In this document: in pieces, positions 52,405 to 60,726 of the stretch | Position numbering within the stretch: position 1 is the first letter of the stretch | How the letters are laid out: every line of letters starts with the position of its first letter | Source of the DNA: Novosphingobium sp. MD-1 | GTDB taxonomy: Bacteria; Pseudomonadota; Alphaproteobacteria; Sphingomonadales; Sphingomonadaceae | Reading direction: 5' to 3' | NCBI RefSeq assembly: GCF_001014975.1 | Contig: NZ_BBXA01000027.1 | Location: 62,001 to 126,000, forward strand | Length of the DNA: 64,000 nt | The notes under the pieces: generated by a model | Seen by the model: the letters and a program-made list of their open reading frames with translations, nothing else | Told to the model about the DNA's origin: nothing | Databases searched by the model: none | Translations under genes and position numbers: made by a program

Positions 52405-54771
52405 TCAGGCGTCCTCGCGCAGTTCGATCAGCGGTACGCTCGGCGCTTCGCCGGCGGCAAAGGCTGCGCCGGAGATGTCGAGCCGGTCCTCCGCGAAGCG
52501 CACGGGCACATCGAACAGGAAGCCCGCGCGGATCGCCGCGCCTTCGGCCGGCGCTTCGGCAAACAGGATTACGCCCTTGTTCTCCAGCGACCACCCGCCT
52601 GCCGTGACGCCATCGATGCTTACGGTCACGCTGTCCGCGCGTGGCCGGGTCACGCGCCGCCGCTGCGCCTCGCTGCCTTCGCCATAATGCTTCGCCAGCG
52701 CGAAGCGCGCGGTCAGGCCGTCGCCTGTGCCGATCCGCTGGTCCAGCGGCGTTGGCGCGCCGGTCATCCCGCACGAGCTGTGGTCCGACGGATCGCGCAA
52801 CCGGAAGCCGCGCGCCTGCCCGCGCCGGGCGCGGAAGAAACCGATCAGCGTGCCCAGCTCCGCCTCGGACCGCACGCCGGGGCCGACATCGAAGCGCAGC
52901 CGCGCATCGGACCACAAGCTGTTGCGCCGCTCGAAGCCCGATGCAGTGATCGTCACGCTGGTCGCGAATTCGGGCGTCACCGTGGCGTCACGGCCCAGCG
53001 CCAGCGGGAACAGCACGTCGTCGAAAGCCTGCATGGTCAGTTCCTCGCCTGAAAGCGTTTCCGGAAGCGGCACGGCGGGATCGGGCAGCCGCGTGAAGCC
53101 GTCGCGGCACACGTGCGGCAAGGCCCAGACGAAGCATTGCGCCACGCCCAGCGCCTGCGCCTCGCTCGCGGCGGCATCGATGCGCGGCCACTGGCGTTCC
53201 GCGCCGCCGGCATCGGGCACGAAGCCCGCAAGATAATGCTGCTGCGCGCGGGGATACCCCAACCGCGCTTCCGTCATGGCGCGGCCTTGCGTCCGCAAGG
53301 CTTCGGCGCCGGCGGTGACCCAGTCGTAGTCCTCGATCTGCAGCACGTCGAACGCGGGCGATGCCCAGCCCACGGGCAGGTTCGCGCGCCGCGCCTCGGG
53401 CATGGCGGGATCGAGCACGGCGGGCAGGAACGCGAGAAGATGGATCGTCGCGCCCGCGCTCCCGGCGGCCTCGCGCACGGCATCGGCAAGGTCCGCCGTT
53501 GATTGCGCCAGCAGCGCGCCGGCCGCGTCGAGCAGCGCTGTCTGCGCGGGCGATAGCGCGGCCGCCATGTCGGGAATGTCCACCGGATCGCCACCGAAAG
53601 CCGCGCGCGCAGCATCGTCGTACAGGCAGATGCGGCGATCCGGCGTGATCCACCACCACGGCTCGCCCACCTGGTATAGCACCGGCTGCCCGGCATCGCG
53701 CAGCAGGCCGGCCAGCGCCACCGCCACCTTGCGCGCCCAGGCCATCGCCGGGGCACTCGCCGGGGAAAGCAGCGCGGACGGCGGCGACCATCCGGTCCGC
53801 GCCGGCTCGCCATCGGCGGTGCGCTGCTGCCAGTCCGCCGGGCAATGCTGCGCCAGCACCTCGTAGGATTGCGAGAGGATCACGGCATGGCCGGCCGCTT
53901 TCGCCCGCGCCAGAAAGTCTCGGTGCCAGGCCTCGGCGGCGGCGTTGAGCGTCGGCAGATCCGGATCGACCACGAAGCCGCCCGTGCCGTCCGCCGCCAG
54001 CGCGAGGAAATGGCTCATCCCCACGTAGTGGTTGATGCTGCCCCGATAGCCGAGGCCCCGCACCGCGCGCAGCACGCGTGCCGGGGTCTGGTTATAGGCA
54101 TCGTCGTATCCGGTCGCGATGGACAACCCGTGGGGGGGCATCATCACGTCGCCCACCGTCAGCATGGGCCTGTGCCCCTGGCAGCGGATTTCGGTCATTT
54201 CCACCCAGCCGTTCGCGGCGGCGGCGAACGGCGTTTCGTCACCCACGCCATAGCCCGGCGCCATCAGCGAGATGAACAGGCGGTCGATATCCGCCGGATG
54301 GACCGCATCGGCTTCCGCCGGCAGCAGGAATCCGCTGGCAAGATCGGAGAAGCGCAAGCTAATCCGCGCGTCGGTCGGGGTGCCCGAGGCATAGTTCCAC
54401 AGCCGCACGTACCAGGTGCGCGGGCTTCCCGCCGCGTCGCGCCCCTCGATCGTCAGCGTCGGGCCGTTGAGTGCGTCGAGCGGCATCACGCCCGACGACT
54501 GCCAGCGGAACGCCAGCGTCAGCCGGCTGTAGTCGCGGCTGGTTTCGTAGGACAGCAGCGGATGATCCCACCGGTCCTCGCTTTCCCAGATCAGGCCGAC
54601 CATGTCATCGGCCTTGTGGAACACCGCGTCCACGCGCAGCCCGTCGGGTGCGATCGTGGTGACGGCGGCCATCGCCGGGCGCGGGAAATCGACCGTCCAG
54701 AAGCGCGGGTCGAACCGCTGGATCGTGTCCGTCTGCTGCACCGTGCGGCGTTTGGCGAGCCAGAAGCTCAT
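52405..54771 (-). CDS. GTA distal tail protein: glycosidase-like region fused to DUF2460 (gp12-like)
   Basis: A 788-residue protein. The last 200 residues match DUF2460/TIGR02217 (DDVLFPLALGRDATVTPEFATSV, FRARRGQARGFRLRDPSD, GTGDGLTARFALAK), the RcGTA gp12 distal tail. The first 575 residues are an added region: a beta-rich module at about 20-190, then a likely TIM-barrel with ATGYDDAYNQTPARVLRAV, VGMSHFLAL, QVGEPWWWITPD and QIEDYDWVTAGAEAL, resembling glycoside hydrolase folds with acidic residues in candidate catalytic positions. gp12 in RcGTA is only about 210 residues. Two starts are possible; ATG 54771, with GGGAG upstream, is chosen over TTG at 54801. Confidence 0.85.
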   Translation of the reverse strand: MSFWLAKRRTVQQTDTIQRFDPRFWTVDFPRPAMAAVTTIAPDGLRVDAVFHKADDMVGLIWESEDRWDHPLLSYETSRDYSRLTLAFRWQSSGVMPLDALNGPTLTIEGRDAAGSPRTWYVRLWNYASGTPTDARISLRFSDLASGFLLPAEADAVHPADIDRLFISLMAPGYGVGDETPFAAAANGWVEMTEIRCQGHRPMLTVGDVMMPPHGLSIATGYDDAYNQTPARVLRAVRGLGYRGSINHYVGMSHFLALAADGTGGFVVDPDLPTLNAAAEAWHRDFLARAKAAGHAVILSQSYEVLAQHCPADWQQRTADGEPARTGWSPPSALLSPASAPAMAWARKVAVALAGLLRDAGQPVLYQVGEPWWWITPDRRICLYDDAARAAFGGDPVDIPDMAAALSPAQTALLDAAGALLAQSTADLADAVREAAGSAGATIHLLAFLPAVLDPAMPEARRANLPVGWASPAFDVLQIEDYDWVTAGAEALRTQGRAMTEARLGYPRAQQHYLAGFVPDAGGAERQWPRIDAAASEAQALGVAQCFVWALPHVCRDGFTRLPDPAVPLPETLSGEELTMQAFDDVLFPLALGRDATVTPEFATSVTITASGFERRNSLWSDARLRFDVGPGVRSEAELGTLIGFFRARRGQARGFRLRDPSDHSSCGMTGAPTPLDQRIGTGDGLTARFALAKHYGEGSEAQRRRVTRPRADSVTVSIDGVTAGGWSLENKGVILFAEAPAEGAAIRAGFLFDVPVRFAEDRLDISGAAFAAGEAPSVPLIELREDA

Positions 54772-54797
54772 GTCTCGTGCTCCCGTGGCAGGCGGGG

Positions 54798-55370
54798 TCA
54801 ATAGTCGGTCAGCGCGCGGCGCACCGCCTGCGCCACCTGGCGGCTGGACCGGCGCAGGCTTTCGGGATGGCTGCTCCCCGCCGGCGAGACCACGCGGATG
54901 GAGACGTTGACGTTGCGCCCGCCGTCGCCGCTGCCGGCATCGATGCGGCCGGCGGAGGTCGGCACGAACAGTTCCGGTCCGCGTTCCCCCACCACATAGC
55001 CGCGCCCCGGCGCCACCGGCCCGCCGGTCGCGCGGCCCGGCAGGCCGAACAGCGATCCGATCAGGCTGCCAAGGCCCAGGATGCCACCGCCCGCATCCGT
55101 TCCGCCCCCGCTTGCGATTGCTCCCACGCCGTTGCGCACCGCCTGCGTGGCGATATCGCCCACCACGTTCAGCGCGGTGCGGCGCAAGTCCTCGAAGCCC
55201 AGGCTGCCGCGCCGGATCGCGCCCAGCAACCCGCGTTCCAGCGTGTCCCCCGCGCGCGAGAAGCCGTCGACCAGCACGGAATCGAAGTTGCTGCGCATCT
55301 GGCCGATGTCGGCGGTGAAGCCGGCGGTGTTGGCGCGCACGTCGATTACCAGCGAATCCAGTTCATCCAT
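54798..55370 (-). CDS. GTA short tape measure protein (gp11-like)
   Basis: A 190-residue protein that sets tail length, counterpart of RcGTA gp11. It has RANTAGFTADIGQMRSNFDSV near the start, FEDLRRTALNVVGDIATQAV near residue 60, a hydrophobic Gly-rich segment (GGGILGLGSLIGSLFGLPG), and the C-terminal ATGGPVAPGRGYVVGERGPELFVP seen in many phage tape measure proteins. Short length implies a short tail, as in GTAs. The start overlaps the gp10.1 stop. Confidence 0.87.
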   Translation of the reverse strand: MDELDSLVIDVRANTAGFTADIGQMRSNFDSVLVDGFSRAGDTLERGLLGAIRRGSLGFEDLRRTALNVVGDIATQAVRNGVGAIASGGGTDAGGGILGLGSLIGSLFGLPGRATGGPVAPGRGYVVGERGPELFVPTSAGRIDAGSGDGGRNVNVSIRVVSPAGSSHPESLRRSSRQVAQAVRRALTDY

Positions 55371-55575
55371 CGCAATCGCGCTCCATCATGGCATTGAGTG
55401 TGGTGCGGTCGATGCCGTCGGCCTCGGCCGGCGCGAACGCCGCCAGCACCGTGCCAAGCTCCTCCGGCGTGGCCTTCCAGAACGTTTCCGGGGTCCAGCC
55501 CAGCAGCAGCGCGGCATGGCCGGAAAGCCGCGCTGCGCCAGGGCCGAAGCGTGCGTCGGCCGGATCGGCGCTCAT
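55363..55575 (-). CDS. GTA tail assembly chaperone (gp10.1-like)
   Basis: A 70-residue protein of the rcc01693/TAC type between gp10 and the tape measure gene. It reads MSADPADARFGPGAARLSGHAA then LLLGWTPETFWKATPEELGTVL, close to tail assembly chaperones. It probably guards the tape measure protein during assembly. It overlaps gp10 by an ATGA junction and the tape measure gene by 8 bases. Confidence 0.85.
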   Translation of the reverse strand: MSADPADARFGPGAARLSGHAALLLGWTPETFWKATPEELGTVLAAFAPAEADGIDRTTLNAMMERDCDG

Positions 55576-55901
55576 GCCTTTCCGCGCAGGATCTGCACCA
55601 GCAGCGCGCGCAACGGCGCGGTGCAGGCGGCAAGGCCCTCGGCGCAGACCGCTTCGGCGAAGGCGTCACGCGCCAGGTCGTCGCGCCGCTTCCGGCAGTG
55701 CCAGAACAGCGCGATCATTTCGCCAAGGCGCAACTGCCCCGCGCCCGCCCGTTCGACCAGCGCGAACAGCGGCCCCAGTTCCTCCTCGGCCGCGGTAAGC
55801 GCGGCGAAGCTGGGGCGCAGCACGTGTTTCACCCCGCCCAGCACCAGCGCGGTTTCGCCGCGATGGGGATTGGCGGGATCGTTCATGCCAGAGCCGTTCA
55901 T
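55572..55901 (-). CDS. GTA gp10-like tail protein (chaperone family)
   Basis: A 109-residue protein with the GTA-specific pattern ALVLGGVKHVLRPSFAALTAAEEELGPL, then helices containing LGEMIALFWHCRKRRDDLARDAFAEAVCAEGL. It matches the GTA gp10 family, likely a tail assembly chaperone working with gp10.1. The ATG at 55901 overlaps the major tail protein stop as ATGA; a second Met five codons on is also possible. Confidence 0.85.
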   Translation of the reverse strand: MNGSGMNDPANPHRGETALVLGGVKHVLRPSFAALTAAEEELGPLFALVERAGAGQLRLGEMIALFWHCRKRRDDLARDAFAEAVCAEGLAACTAPLRALLVQILRGKA

Positions 55902-56305
55902 GCCGGCGCCACCGCGCCGGAACTTTCCAGCGTCATCGTGTAGTTGCGCTCGCCGTTGAAATCGCCCGAATAGTCGAGCCGCTGAACCAGGAAGCGGCCG
56001 TGCATCTTCTCGCCGCCCTCGAACGAAAGCTCGTAGTCGGCGATCGTGCCGGACAGGGCGTTGGCGCGGATCTGCGCTTCGGCCGTGCTGCCCAGGAAGA
56101 TGCCGGCCGCGCTGACCGTGACCGAGCGCGTGCCCGCGCCGGACAGCAGTTCGCGCCAGCCGCCCGAATCCTTGCTGGTGACAACCACCGTTTCGCCGTT
56201 GATCGACATCTGCGTGGTGCGCAGGCCGGCCACGGTGTTGTAGGTCGGCGTCGGCGCCCCATCGCTGATCTTCAACAGGAAGGCGCTTCCCTTCTGGGCT
56301 GCCAT
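55898..56305 (-). CDS. GTA major tail protein, TP901-1 family (gp9-like)
   Basis: A 135-residue tube protein. It starts MAAQKGSAFLLKISDG and contains GLRTTQMSINGETVVVTSKDSGGWRELLSGAG and MHGRFLVQRLDYSGDFNGERNYTMTLESSG, all typical of the TP901-1 major tail protein family found in GTAs. The start at 56305 follows AAGGAG. It would polymerise to form the tail tube. Confidence 0.92.
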   Translation of the reverse strand: MAAQKGSAFLLKISDGAPTPTYNTVAGLRTTQMSINGETVVVTSKDSGGWRELLSGAGTRSVTVSAAGIFLGSTAEAQIRANALSGTIADYELSFEGGEKMHGRFLVQRLDYSGDFNGERNYTMTLESSGAVAPA

Positions 56306-56330
56306 GTCGGGTCTCCTTGGCAAAGATGGG

Positions 56331-56726
56331 TCAGGCGGCCAGCAGGCGTGCCCGGTATTCGAGGCGGAGCGCGCGCAAGGCTTCGCCACGCTGTTCGGCG
56401 CGGGCGCGCAGAAACAGCAGGCTTGCGATGCGGAAGCCGGCGGCGGACTGCTCGGCCGGCAGGCTCTCCACGCGCCGTTCGATCGCGGCGATCAGCCCGC
56501 TGTCCGCCAGCGGATCGTCGCCGCGATAGTTGAGTTCCAGCGCCACCCGCACCTCGCGTCCTGTGGCGTCCTTGGTGCTCCAGTCGGTGCTGGCGCTGGC
56601 GGTCAGCGCCAGCCAGGGCAGCGCCGCGCGCAGCGGTGCTTCCTCGACGATGGCATTGAGAGCGCTCGCCAGCGCCACGTCTGCCGCCAGCCAGGCCAGC
56701 AGCACCGCGCGAAAGGCCGTTTCCAT
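56331..56726 (-). CDS. GTA tail terminator, DUF3168 (gp8-like)
   Basis: A 131-residue DUF3168 protein, counterpart of RcGTA gp8, which caps the tail tube at the neck. It reads METAFRAVLLAWLAADVALASALN near the start and EVRVALELNYRGDDPLADSGLIAAIERRVESLP in the middle. An AGGAG site sits within the end of the previous gene, 3 nt before. Confidence 0.9.
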   Translation of the reverse strand: METAFRAVLLAWLAADVALASALNAIVEEAPLRAALPWLALTASASTDWSTKDATGREVRVALELNYRGDDPLADSGLIAAIERRVESLPAEQSAAGFRIASLLFLRARAEQRGEALRALRLEYRARLLAA

Positions 56727-56729
56727 GGC

Positions 56730-56888
56730 TTACTCCTGTCCGAACAGCGGCCACAGCAGGCGGGCTGAGCGCCAGCGCCGGGGCGATGCCCCCTGCGCGC
56801 GCTGCGCTGCGCGGGCCTGCGCGATCGCATCGGCCTTGCGCGTCAGCCGCGCGAGAAGGGCGGCGAAGTCTGCCTGTGCTGCGATCAC
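56730..56888 (-). CDS. GTA small gp7-like protein (52 residues)
   Basis: A 52-residue protein in the position of RcGTA gp7. The GTG at 56888 overlaps the gp6 stop in GTGA. It is alanine- and arginine-rich with a helical middle (ALLARLTRKADAIAQARAAQ) and ends LLWPLFGQE. RcGTA gp7, a neck stopper, is longer, so this could be a minimal stopper or a different small neck protein. No other reading of this gap is better. Confidence 0.6.
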   Translation of the reverse strand: MIAAQADFAALLARLTRKADAIAQARAAQRAQGASPRRWRSARLLWPLFGQE

Positions 56889-57445
56889 GACAGGCGCATC
56901 CGCCGCCAGGGGCGCCACAGTGCGGCCACGGCGGCGGGCGGAGCGGCGGAGGGCGCCTTGCCGTCCTCCGCATCGTCGCGCGCGCGGTGATGATAGGCTG
57001 CCAGCCGGATCACGCCATGGCGCAGCGCGTCAGGCAGCGCGGTCCAGTCGGCGGCCAGCCCGGCGGTATAGCGCACCACCGCCCGCGCCGGATCGCCGGG
57101 CGCGCGCAGACGCACCGTGCCGGTGCCGTCCGCATCGATGTCGATGGCATAGGCCCCGGCCGCCAGCGTGGTGCGGGTTCCGTCCACCGCCAGCATCCAC
57201 ACGCCGGTGATGGCCTGAACGGGGCGGGTGGACAGCGCTTGCCGCGCGCCACAGGCGGGCACCGTGTCCTCGCACGTCGCCACCAGCGGCATCGTGCCGG
57301 TGAAGCCTTCGCACAGTTCCAGCGCGGTCATCAGAAGGGTGGTCAGCTCCGCGTCGTCGGTGCCGGTGGCAATGCCCAGCCACGCCTTCAGTTCGGAAAG
57401 CGCCGCCGGCGAAAGCACGGGCGGCGTGACGATGGCCCGCATCAT
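56885..57445 (-). CDS. GTA head-tail connector protein (gp6-like)
   Basis: A 186-residue neck protein, phage gp6-like family. It has VTPPVLSPAALSELKAWLGI near the start, DDAELTTLLMTALELCEGFTG, and GLAADWTALPDALRHGVIRLAAYHH near residue 130, all characteristic. It would form the ring under the portal. The start at 57445 has GGAG upstream. A strong hairpin separates it from the capsid gene. Confidence 0.9.
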   Translation of the reverse strand: MMRAIVTPPVLSPAALSELKAWLGIATGTDDAELTTLLMTALELCEGFTGTMPLVATCEDTVPACGARQALSTRPVQAITGVWMLAVDGTRTTLAAGAYAIDIDADGTGTVRLRAPGDPARAVVRYTAGLAADWTALPDALRHGVIRLAAYHHRARDDAEDGKAPSAAPPAAVAALWRPWRRMRLS

Positions 57446-57486
57446 GGCAATCTCCGGAAATGGTCGTCGGGAAGGGCGGAAGGGAC

Positions 57487-57519
57487 GCCCGCGATCGGCA
57501 GGGGGGACCGATCGCGGGC
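57487..57519 (-). terminator. Long hairpin after the capsid gene
   Basis: GCCCGCGATCGG (57487-57498) pairs with its complement at 57508-57519 over a 9-base loop, a 12-bp perfect stem 60 nt past the capsid stop. On the minus strand it is followed by GTCCCTTCC, so termination is possible but not typical. May stabilise the capsid mRNA 3' end. Confidence 0.6.
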
Positions 57520-57578
57520 GCCAGTGCCGGCGCGCCAGGGGAGGGGAAACGCGCCGGAAGCCATGCGGGTGCCCGCGA

Positions 57579-58733
57579 TCAGGCGGTGATCTTCAGCAGC
57601 TTGATCGCGTCGCTGTCGAGCAGCTGCCCGCCCACGCGCTTGGTGGCGTAGAACTGGACGTAGGGCTTGTTGCTGTAGGGATCGCGCAGGATCGTGGTTT
57701 CGCGGCGTTCGGCGATCAGGTAGCCCGCCTGGAAGTTGCCGAAGGCGATCGGCAGCGCGCCGGCTGCCACGTCGGGCATGTCCTCCGCCTCGATCACCGG
57801 ATAGCCCAGCAGGCGGTTGGGCTGCCCTTCGGCGATGCCGGGCTGCCACAGGAACGCGCCGTCGGCGCTCTTGAACTTGCGCACCGTGGCCATCGTGGTC
57901 GAATTCATCACCCAGACCGAACCCTGCCGCAGCGGGGCCTTCAGCGCGAAGATCATGTCGATCAGCTTGGCTTCGGGGCTGGTGTCGAAGCCCGCCGCCG
58001 CGCCCGAGCCGATGTGCTGGAGCGTGCCGAAGGTCCGCGCGGCATCGCCCGCGGTGCTCGTCGCGCCGGTCAGGAAGCCCTTGGGCTGGCTGGTGCCGCT
58101 GCCGTTGATGAAGGCCGCGCCTTCGGCCCGCGCGAACTCGGTCGCGATCTCGCCGGCCAGCCACTCCGCCACGTCGAACGCGGCATCATCGAGCATGGCC
58201 TGCGTGGCGGACGGGTTGGCATAGAGTTCGCCCCACGGCGGCGCGATCTCGGCCAGCTTGGGGCTGGCGGTCTCGGGCCGCGCGGCGGTTTCGGAAACCC
58301 AGCCCGATGCCGTGCCGCCGATCGAGATCAGCCGGCGGAACCCGCTGGTGCCGGTGCGCACGACCGACGCGATCGACCGGATCGGGCTGATTTCGGCGAG
58401 CCGCTTCGCCAGCACCTCGTCGATCTCGCGCGGCACGGCATAGCCGCCATCGGCCGCCACGCTCTGCGACAGCGATTTGAGTTCGCTTTCGCGGCCATGG
58501 CGCAGGTAGCCATCGACGAAGCCCTTCATCTCGGCGCCGGTGGGTGCGCCGCCGGCCAGCAGCGGGCGGATCGCGGCGCGGCCGACTTTGTCGAGCCGGC
58601 CCTTCACGTCCTCGATGTCGGTGCGGATGGTGGCGAGCGCCTCGTCCTGGGCGTCCTGGCGGGCGACGATGTCGAACGAGGCATCGAAGGCGTCGTTCTT
58701 GGTTTCGATGGGGGCGGGGGTTTCGCTGTTCAT
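57579..58733 (-). CDS. GTA major capsid protein, HK97 fold (gp5-like)
   Basis: A 384-residue capsid protein. Residues 1-90 form a charged, likely cleaved scaffold (delta) domain; the mature HK97 fold begins near SQSVAADGGYAVPREIDEVLAKRLAEI, and later has FINGSGTSQPKGFL, a P-loop-like capsid signature, and VWVMNSTTMATVRKFKSADGAFLW. Its prohead protease partner lies just upstream. Unlike its neighbours it is not overlapped by adjacent genes: gaps of 82 and 133 bases flank it, each with a strong hairpin. Confidence 0.94.
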   Translation of the reverse strand: MNSETPAPIETKNDAFDASFDIVARQDAQDEALATIRTDIEDVKGRLDKVGRAAIRPLLAGGAPTGAEMKGFVDGYLRHGRESELKSLSQSVAADGGYAVPREIDEVLAKRLAEISPIRSIASVVRTGTSGFRRLISIGGTASGWVSETAARPETASPKLAEIAPPWGELYANPSATQAMLDDAAFDVAEWLAGEIATEFARAEGAAFINGSGTSQPKGFLTGATSTAGDAARTFGTLQHIGSGAAAGFDTSPEAKLIDMIFALKAPLRQGSVWVMNSTTMATVRKFKSADGAFLWQPGIAEGQPNRLLGYPVIEAEDMPDVAAGALPIAFGNFQAGYLIAERRETTILRDPYSNKPYVQFYATKRVGGQLLDSDAIKLLKITA

Positions 58734-58757
58734 GGGGTCGAACGTCCTTTCGGCAAG

Positions 58758-58781
58758 AAAAGGCCGCCCGACGAGACGGCC
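58758..58781 (-). terminator. Terminator-like hairpin just upstream of the capsid gene
   Basis: On the minus strand GGCCGTC pairs with GGCGGCC (one wobble, 58762-58768/58775-58781) over a 6-base loop and is followed at once by TTTTC (58758-58761). It lies 25-50 nt before the capsid ATG and after the protease stop, a position for attenuation or processing inside the operon. Confidence 0.65.
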
Positions 58782-58815
58782 CGAAGAAACGGGGTAAGGG
58801 AGGGAAGCGAGCGGC

Positions 58816-59235
58816 TCAGCCTGCCAGATGCACGCGCGCCGATGGCTGCATCGGGTGGGAGACGAGGCTGACTTCCAGGATGTCTACCGCGTGCAGCTCG
58901 CGCCCGTCCGGCGTGGCATGGCCCGCCGTCACGCGGTAGCCGAACGACAGGCCGTTCACGGCGCGGGTGGCGAGCGCCTGCGCCGGCAACCCGGCCGCCG
59001 CGTCGATCGTGCCAGTCACGCGCAACCCGCGCTCGTCCTCGATCGCGGCATCGATCCAGCCGATGCGGCGGTCCGGGCGGTGCTGCCAGTACACCGGCAG
59101 CCGCTCGCCACGCTCGGCGCGTTGCGTCAGGCTGCGGGCAAAGGCGCCATGCCGGATCACGTCGCCGCCGCTGTCGCGCCGGTCGAAGATCGCGGCATAG
59201 CCGGCAAAGCGCAGCGGCGCTTGCGCGGCGCTCAC
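58816..59235 (-). CDS. GTA prohead protease, HK97/S78 family (gp4-like)
   Basis: A 139-residue serine protease that matures the capsid. Candidate catalytic residues are His in GDVIRHGAFARSL near residue 28 and Ser in VNGLSFGYRV near residue 95, with Glu in VDILEVSLVSHPM near 120, matching the S78 His-Ser-Glu pattern. It starts with GTG at 59235, sharing bases with the gp3.5 stop (GTGA). Confidence 0.9.
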   Translation of the reverse strand: MSAAQAPLRFAGYAAIFDRRDSGGDVIRHGAFARSLTQRAERGERLPVYWQHRPDRRIGWIDAAIEDERGLRVTGTIDAAAGLPAQALATRAVNGLSFGYRVTAGHATPDGRELHAVDILEVSLVSHPMQPSARVHLAG

Positions 59236-59537
59236 CGGATCATGTCCCACAGGCCCAGCCGCACCACGATCCCCACCAGCAGCAGCGCCAGCACGGCGCG
59301 GACGGCCCAGTCCACCACGGCCTGCCACGCGCTCGTCTTGGCATCGCGCCAGGCTTGCAGCAGTTGCCGCAGCTCGATCAGGTCGGCGTGGGCGGTCTCG
59401 TCGGCAAGGCCCATCCGCTCCAGCACGCGCGCCGCGCCCAGGTCGCAGGCTTCCTCCACCACCGCGCGCAGCGTCACCAGGTCCGATCCCTCCGCTTCCG
59501 CCTGCACGATCAGCCGCGCCAGCATCTCCTCGCGCAT
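59232..59537 (-). CDS. DUF6127 family GTA protein (gp3.5-like)
   Basis: A 101-residue protein between portal and protease, the position of RcGTA gp3.5. The first two thirds are helical (LVTLRAVVEEACDLGAARVLERMGL), and residues 78-96 form a membrane-like segment (AVLALLLVGIVVRLGLW). Its function is unknown. The ATG shares one base with the portal stop. Confidence 0.82.
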   Translation of the reverse strand: MREEMLARLIVQAEAEGSDLVTLRAVVEEACDLGAARVLERMGLADETAHADLIELRQLLQAWRDAKTSAWQAVVDWAVRAVLALLLVGIVVRLGLWDMIR

Positions 59538-60703
59538 CACGGCTGCACCGGTGCGATGCCCAGCAACGCGCGCTTTTCGTCGGCGGAGAGGAAATCGGCG
59601 GCGTTCACTTGCGACCACAACCGCTCGCGATCCTCGGCCAGCGCCGGAATCCCGTCCACGTCGACCGCAAGGCTGGCATCCGCGAACCACGGCGCCAGCC
59701 CTTCGCCCAGCGCGTCCAGGATCTTGGCGGCCAGCGGCAACAGCGTCAGCCGCCACAGCGCGCGGTTGGCCTCGCGGTAGTTGGCATAGGTGCTGTCGCC
59801 CGGCAGGCCGATCAGCATCGGCGGCACGCCGAAGGCCAGCGCGATGTCGCGCGCGGCGGCGGCCTTCAGCGTGGCGAAGTCCATGTCCGCCGGGGTCAGC
59901 GCCATCGCCTGCCATTTCAGGCCGCCTTCCAGCAGCATCGGCCGCCCGGCGTTGGCCTGCCCGGAAAAGGCGCTCGCCAGCTCGGCGCGGATGCGCTCGA
60001 ACTGGTCGGCCGAAAGCGCCGCGCCCGGCTCGCCCGGATCATAGACCAGCGCGCCCGATGGCCGCGCCGCGTTTTCCAGCAGCGCCCGGTTCCACCGCGC
60101 CGCCGCGTTGTGCAGCGCCACGGCCTCGTCCGCCGCTTCCAGGCAGCCGGCGCCATAGTGATCGTCGCCGGGATGGTAGCTGCGGATATGGATCAGGTTG
60201 GGCAGGCCCAGGTCGTCCACGGCGTCGATCGTCAGCGATCGTTCGCCCACCTTGTAGAGGAACGCCGCCGGCCAGCCCGTCGCGTCGGGTACGATCGTCA
60301 CCCGCTCCGGGCGCAGCGCGAACAATTCGGCGGGGTTGCCTTCCGCGTCGCGCAGCACCTGCACATAGCCGTTGCCGTGCAGCAGCAACTGGCTGGCCAG
60401 CGTTTCCAGCAGCGCCTGCCCCGCGCTCGTAGCCGCGATCAGCACGGCCAGTTCGGGGTGCGAGGCGCGCACCGGGGCGCTGCCCACCCCTTCGGCCACC
60501 AGCCGCACCGCGCGCTGCGCCACCGGGTTGCGCAGATAGGCTTCACGGATCGCGGTCGGATAGTGGATCGGCGTCCGCGTGCCCGCCACGCCGCGCCCAT
60601 CGAACGCCTCGACCCAGGGCGAGACGAAGCTGCGCCCCAAGGGCGCGCGCGGGGTCACCGGCTCACCCTTGAAGGCGGCCGCAAGCGATTGAAAGAAGGA
60701 CAT
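59537..60703 (-). CDS. GTA portal protein (gp3-like)
   Basis: A 388-residue HK97-type portal that forms the DNA gate at one capsid vertex. It has IREAYLRNPVAQRAVRLVAEGVGS near residue 50, LLLHGNGYVQVLRDAEGNPAELF near 110, and the conserved DIALAFGVPPMLIGLPGDSTYANYREANRALWRLT near 300-335, given here only as a span. The start at 60703 (MSFFQSLAAAFKG) is preferred over upstream in-frame codons. It overlaps the gp3.5 gene and follows the terminase by 23 nt. Confidence 0.93.
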   Translation of the reverse strand: MSFFQSLAAAFKGEPVTPRAPLGRSFVSPWVEAFDGRGVAGTRTPIHYPTAIREAYLRNPVAQRAVRLVAEGVGSAPVRASHPELAVLIAATSAGQALLETLASQLLLHGNGYVQVLRDAEGNPAELFALRPERVTIVPDATGWPAAFLYKVGERSLTIDAVDDLGLPNLIHIRSYHPGDDHYGAGCLEAADEAVALHNAAARWNRALLENAARPSGALVYDPGEPGAALSADQFERIRAELASAFSGQANAGRPMLLEGGLKWQAMALTPADMDFATLKAAAARDIALAFGVPPMLIGLPGDSTYANYREANRALWRLTLLPLAAKILDALGEGLAPWFADASLAVDVDGIPALAEDRERLWSQVNAADFLSADEKRALLGIAPVQP

Positions 60704-60726
60704 GAACGGCCTTTCTGTCGGAAGTG

